NCBI GenBank assembly: GCA_018065375.1
Contig: JAGHTJ010000151.1
Coordinates: 1 to 7,954, forward strand
Reading direction: 5' to 3'
From: Candidatus Equinaster intestinalis
Lineage (GTDB): Bacteria > Bacillota_A > Clostridia > Oscillospirales > Acutalibacteraceae
Length of the DNA: 7,954 nucleotides
The notes below the pieces were generated by a model. That model was not told the DNA's origin. It did no database searches and saw nothing but the letters and a program-made list of their open reading frames with translations. Of the stretch, positions 6,806 to 7,954 are shown piece by piece; the stretch's first letter is position 1, and every line of letters begins with the position of its first letter. The translations under genes were made by a program, and so were the position numbers.

Positions 6806-7954
6806 ATCTGCTACATTACCCGAGCTCGTATCACGGAAATAAACCGTAATTACCGAGCCTACGCTGACCTTTTTATCTTTTTCTATATTCTGTTTATAAG
6901 CGACAACCGATGAGGAAGCGGTATTGCCCGCAAACTGAATATTCAGTCCCGCGTTGGTCGCCGTCTTATTAGCAGCCGAAATAATCATACCCGAAAAATC
7001 AGGTACTGTTGCCTGGGATTCTGTATTTTCTTCTTGTGTATACAAAATCACCACGCCGCCCGAGTGAAGCGAATTGCTTGAGGACGGTATCTGTTTTACA
7101 ACCTTTTCGCCGTTGCCTACAATCTTATAATTAAGCTTTGTATTGGAAATTTTGCCCTTGGCGACACTGATTGTATCTCCCAAAACATTGGGTACGCTTA
7201 TCGAAAGCGAAGCAAGCTCTTTTTCGGTATATTGCGGCTCGTAGCCGAGGTACGGCAGAACCTCCGTAAGTATTTCCGCGCCTATCGGTGCCGAAACCGC
7301 CGAGCCGTAATACTGACCCGCACTTGGCTCATCAATCATTACAAGAACAGCTATTTCGGGATTATCCGCAGGAGCTACCGCGGCATAAGAGGCTATATAA
7401 AGGTTATCCTTATTCGCGCTGATATTCTCTGCAACCTTTTGAGAAGTACCGGTTTTACCGCCGGTTTTATAGCCTGCAACATACATATTTTTACTTGTAC
7501 TTTGCGATACAACTGCTTCCATCATTTTGCGCATAGTGGCAGATGTAGTCTCTGAAATAACCTGTCTTTTTACGGTAGTTCCTACCGATTTTACTATATT
7601 TCCGGAATTATCGAGAACCTTTTCGAGAACGTGGGGCTGAACGAGGTTTCCACCGTTTACTGCGGCGGAGATTGCCGTAATCATCTGTATCGGGGTAACC
7701 TTAAAGGTCTGACCGAATGAGGAAGATGCTAACTCTACCGTGCCCATCTTTTCCTGACCGTGATAAACCGAGGTTGCTTCACCGGGTAGGTCAATTCCCG
7801 TTTTCTGTGTAAAGCCGAATGCTTCAAAGTATTTTGAAAAATTCTGTATTCCCACAAGCTGACCTATCATAATATAAGCCGGGTTGCAGGAATTAACCAT
7901 TGTCTCAAGTAAATTCTGTGTTCCGTGGCCGCCCTTTTTATGGCAGTTATAATT
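6803..7954 (-). CDS. Class B penicillin-binding protein with two PASTA domains, C-terminal 383 residues (runs off right edge)
   Basis: This D,D-transpeptidase cross-links septal peptidoglycan and is anchored in the membrane by an N-terminal segment outside the window. The frame stays open to base 7954, so 18 codons precede the first visible Met at 7900 and that Met is not the start. In the visible numbering, the SxN motif is SCN at 22-24, followed by FGFTQKTGIDLPGE (46-59) and the KTG motif in GGKTGTSQK (165-173). The active-site STMK-type serine motif lies upstream of the window. After the transpeptidase domain come two PASTA repeats (about 250-308, starting VPNVLGD, and about 315-375, starting VPDFSGM), then a short tail ending NVAD. 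PASTA domains are found in Bacillota division PBPs (PBP2x, PBP2B) and SpoVD. Lying directly before murE suits SpoVD or a FtsI/PBP2B-like protein. The sequence does not decide between them, so no symbol is given. Confidence 0.95.
   Translation of the reverse strand, partial: NYNCHKKGGHGTQNLLETMVNSCNPAYIMIGQLVGIQNFSKYFEAFGFTQKTGIDLPGEATSVYHGQEKMGTVELASSSFGQTFKVTPIQMITAISAAVNGGNLVQPHVLEKVLDNSGNIVKSVGTTVKRQVISETTSATMRKMMEAVVSQSTSKNMYVAGYKTGGKTGTSQKVAENISANKDNLYIASYAAVAPADNPEIAVLVMIDEPSAGQYYGSAVSAPIGAEILTEVLPYLGYEPQYTEKELASLSISVPNVLGDTISVAKGKISNTKLNYKIVGNGEKVVKQIPSSSNSLHSGGVVILYTQEENTESQATVPDFSGMIISAANKTATNAGLNIQFAGNTASSSVVAYKQNIEKDKKVSVGSVITVYFRDTSSGNVAD

Larger units (their letters stand above)
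1..7954 (-). other. Segment of a dcw (division and cell wall) operon
   Basis: Seven genes lie on one strand in the order PBP, murE, mraY, ftsW, murG, murA, ftsQ, with gaps of 10, 10, 9, 10, 64 and 1 bases. I see no convincing promoter or intrinsic terminator inside, so one transcript entering from the right and leaving to the left is the simplest reading. murA sits where Bacillus has murB, and murD and murF are missing from places where related clusters often carry them. The promoter is outside the window. Confidence 0.85.

Noticed and set aside
1..7954. A novel defence, mobile or secondary system
   Set aside because: Every gene belongs to a well-known cell wall or division family on one strand. 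There are no integrase, transposase, repeat-array or foreign-composition signs.

Overview
This window is a segment of a division and cell wall (dcw) gene cluster, transcribed entirely on the minus strand. Read from the right edge to the left, the genes are: the C-terminal part of a class B penicillin-binding protein with PASTA repeats, murE, mraY, ftsW, murG, murA, and the N-terminal part of ftsQ (divIB). Both end genes run off the window. There is no gene-free stretch longer than 64 bases, and I see no RNA gene, mobile element, CRISPR array or long repeat.

The organism is most likely an anaerobic, low-to-mid GC Bacillota of the class Clostridia, perhaps near the Oscillospirales/Ruminococcaceae. 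This is inferred from several signs: strong purine-rich (AGGAGG-type) ribosome binding sites, a PASTA-bearing PBP next to murE, the order murG-murA-ftsQ in place of the Bacillus murG-murB-divIB, and a meso-diaminopimelate-type MurE (DNPR motif). The genus cannot be fixed from this sequence alone.

The gene products form one pathway. MurA makes the first committed step to UDP-MurNAc. MurE adds the third amino acid to the stem peptide. MraY moves the MurNAc-pentapeptide onto the lipid carrier (lipid I) and MurG adds GlcNAc (lipid II). FtsW polymerises the glycan and the class B PBP cross-links it at the septum. FtsQ/DivIB is a scaffold for the division complex. MurB, MurC, MurD, MurF and Ddl are not encoded here. 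murD is notable because many related clusters place it between mraY and ftsW, and those two genes are only 9 bases apart here.

Five of the six gene junctions are very tight (1, 9, 10, 10 and 10 bases). At four of them the upstream stop codon touches or forms part of the next Shine-Dalgarno, which suggests translational coupling. The exception is murG-murA, with a 64-base gap. It holds a 9-bp inverted repeat whose 3' arm covers part of the murA ribosome binding site. That hairpin is the only candidate regulatory element I can support. Otherwise this is an ordinary, conserved housekeeping region, and I found no evidence of an undescribed system.
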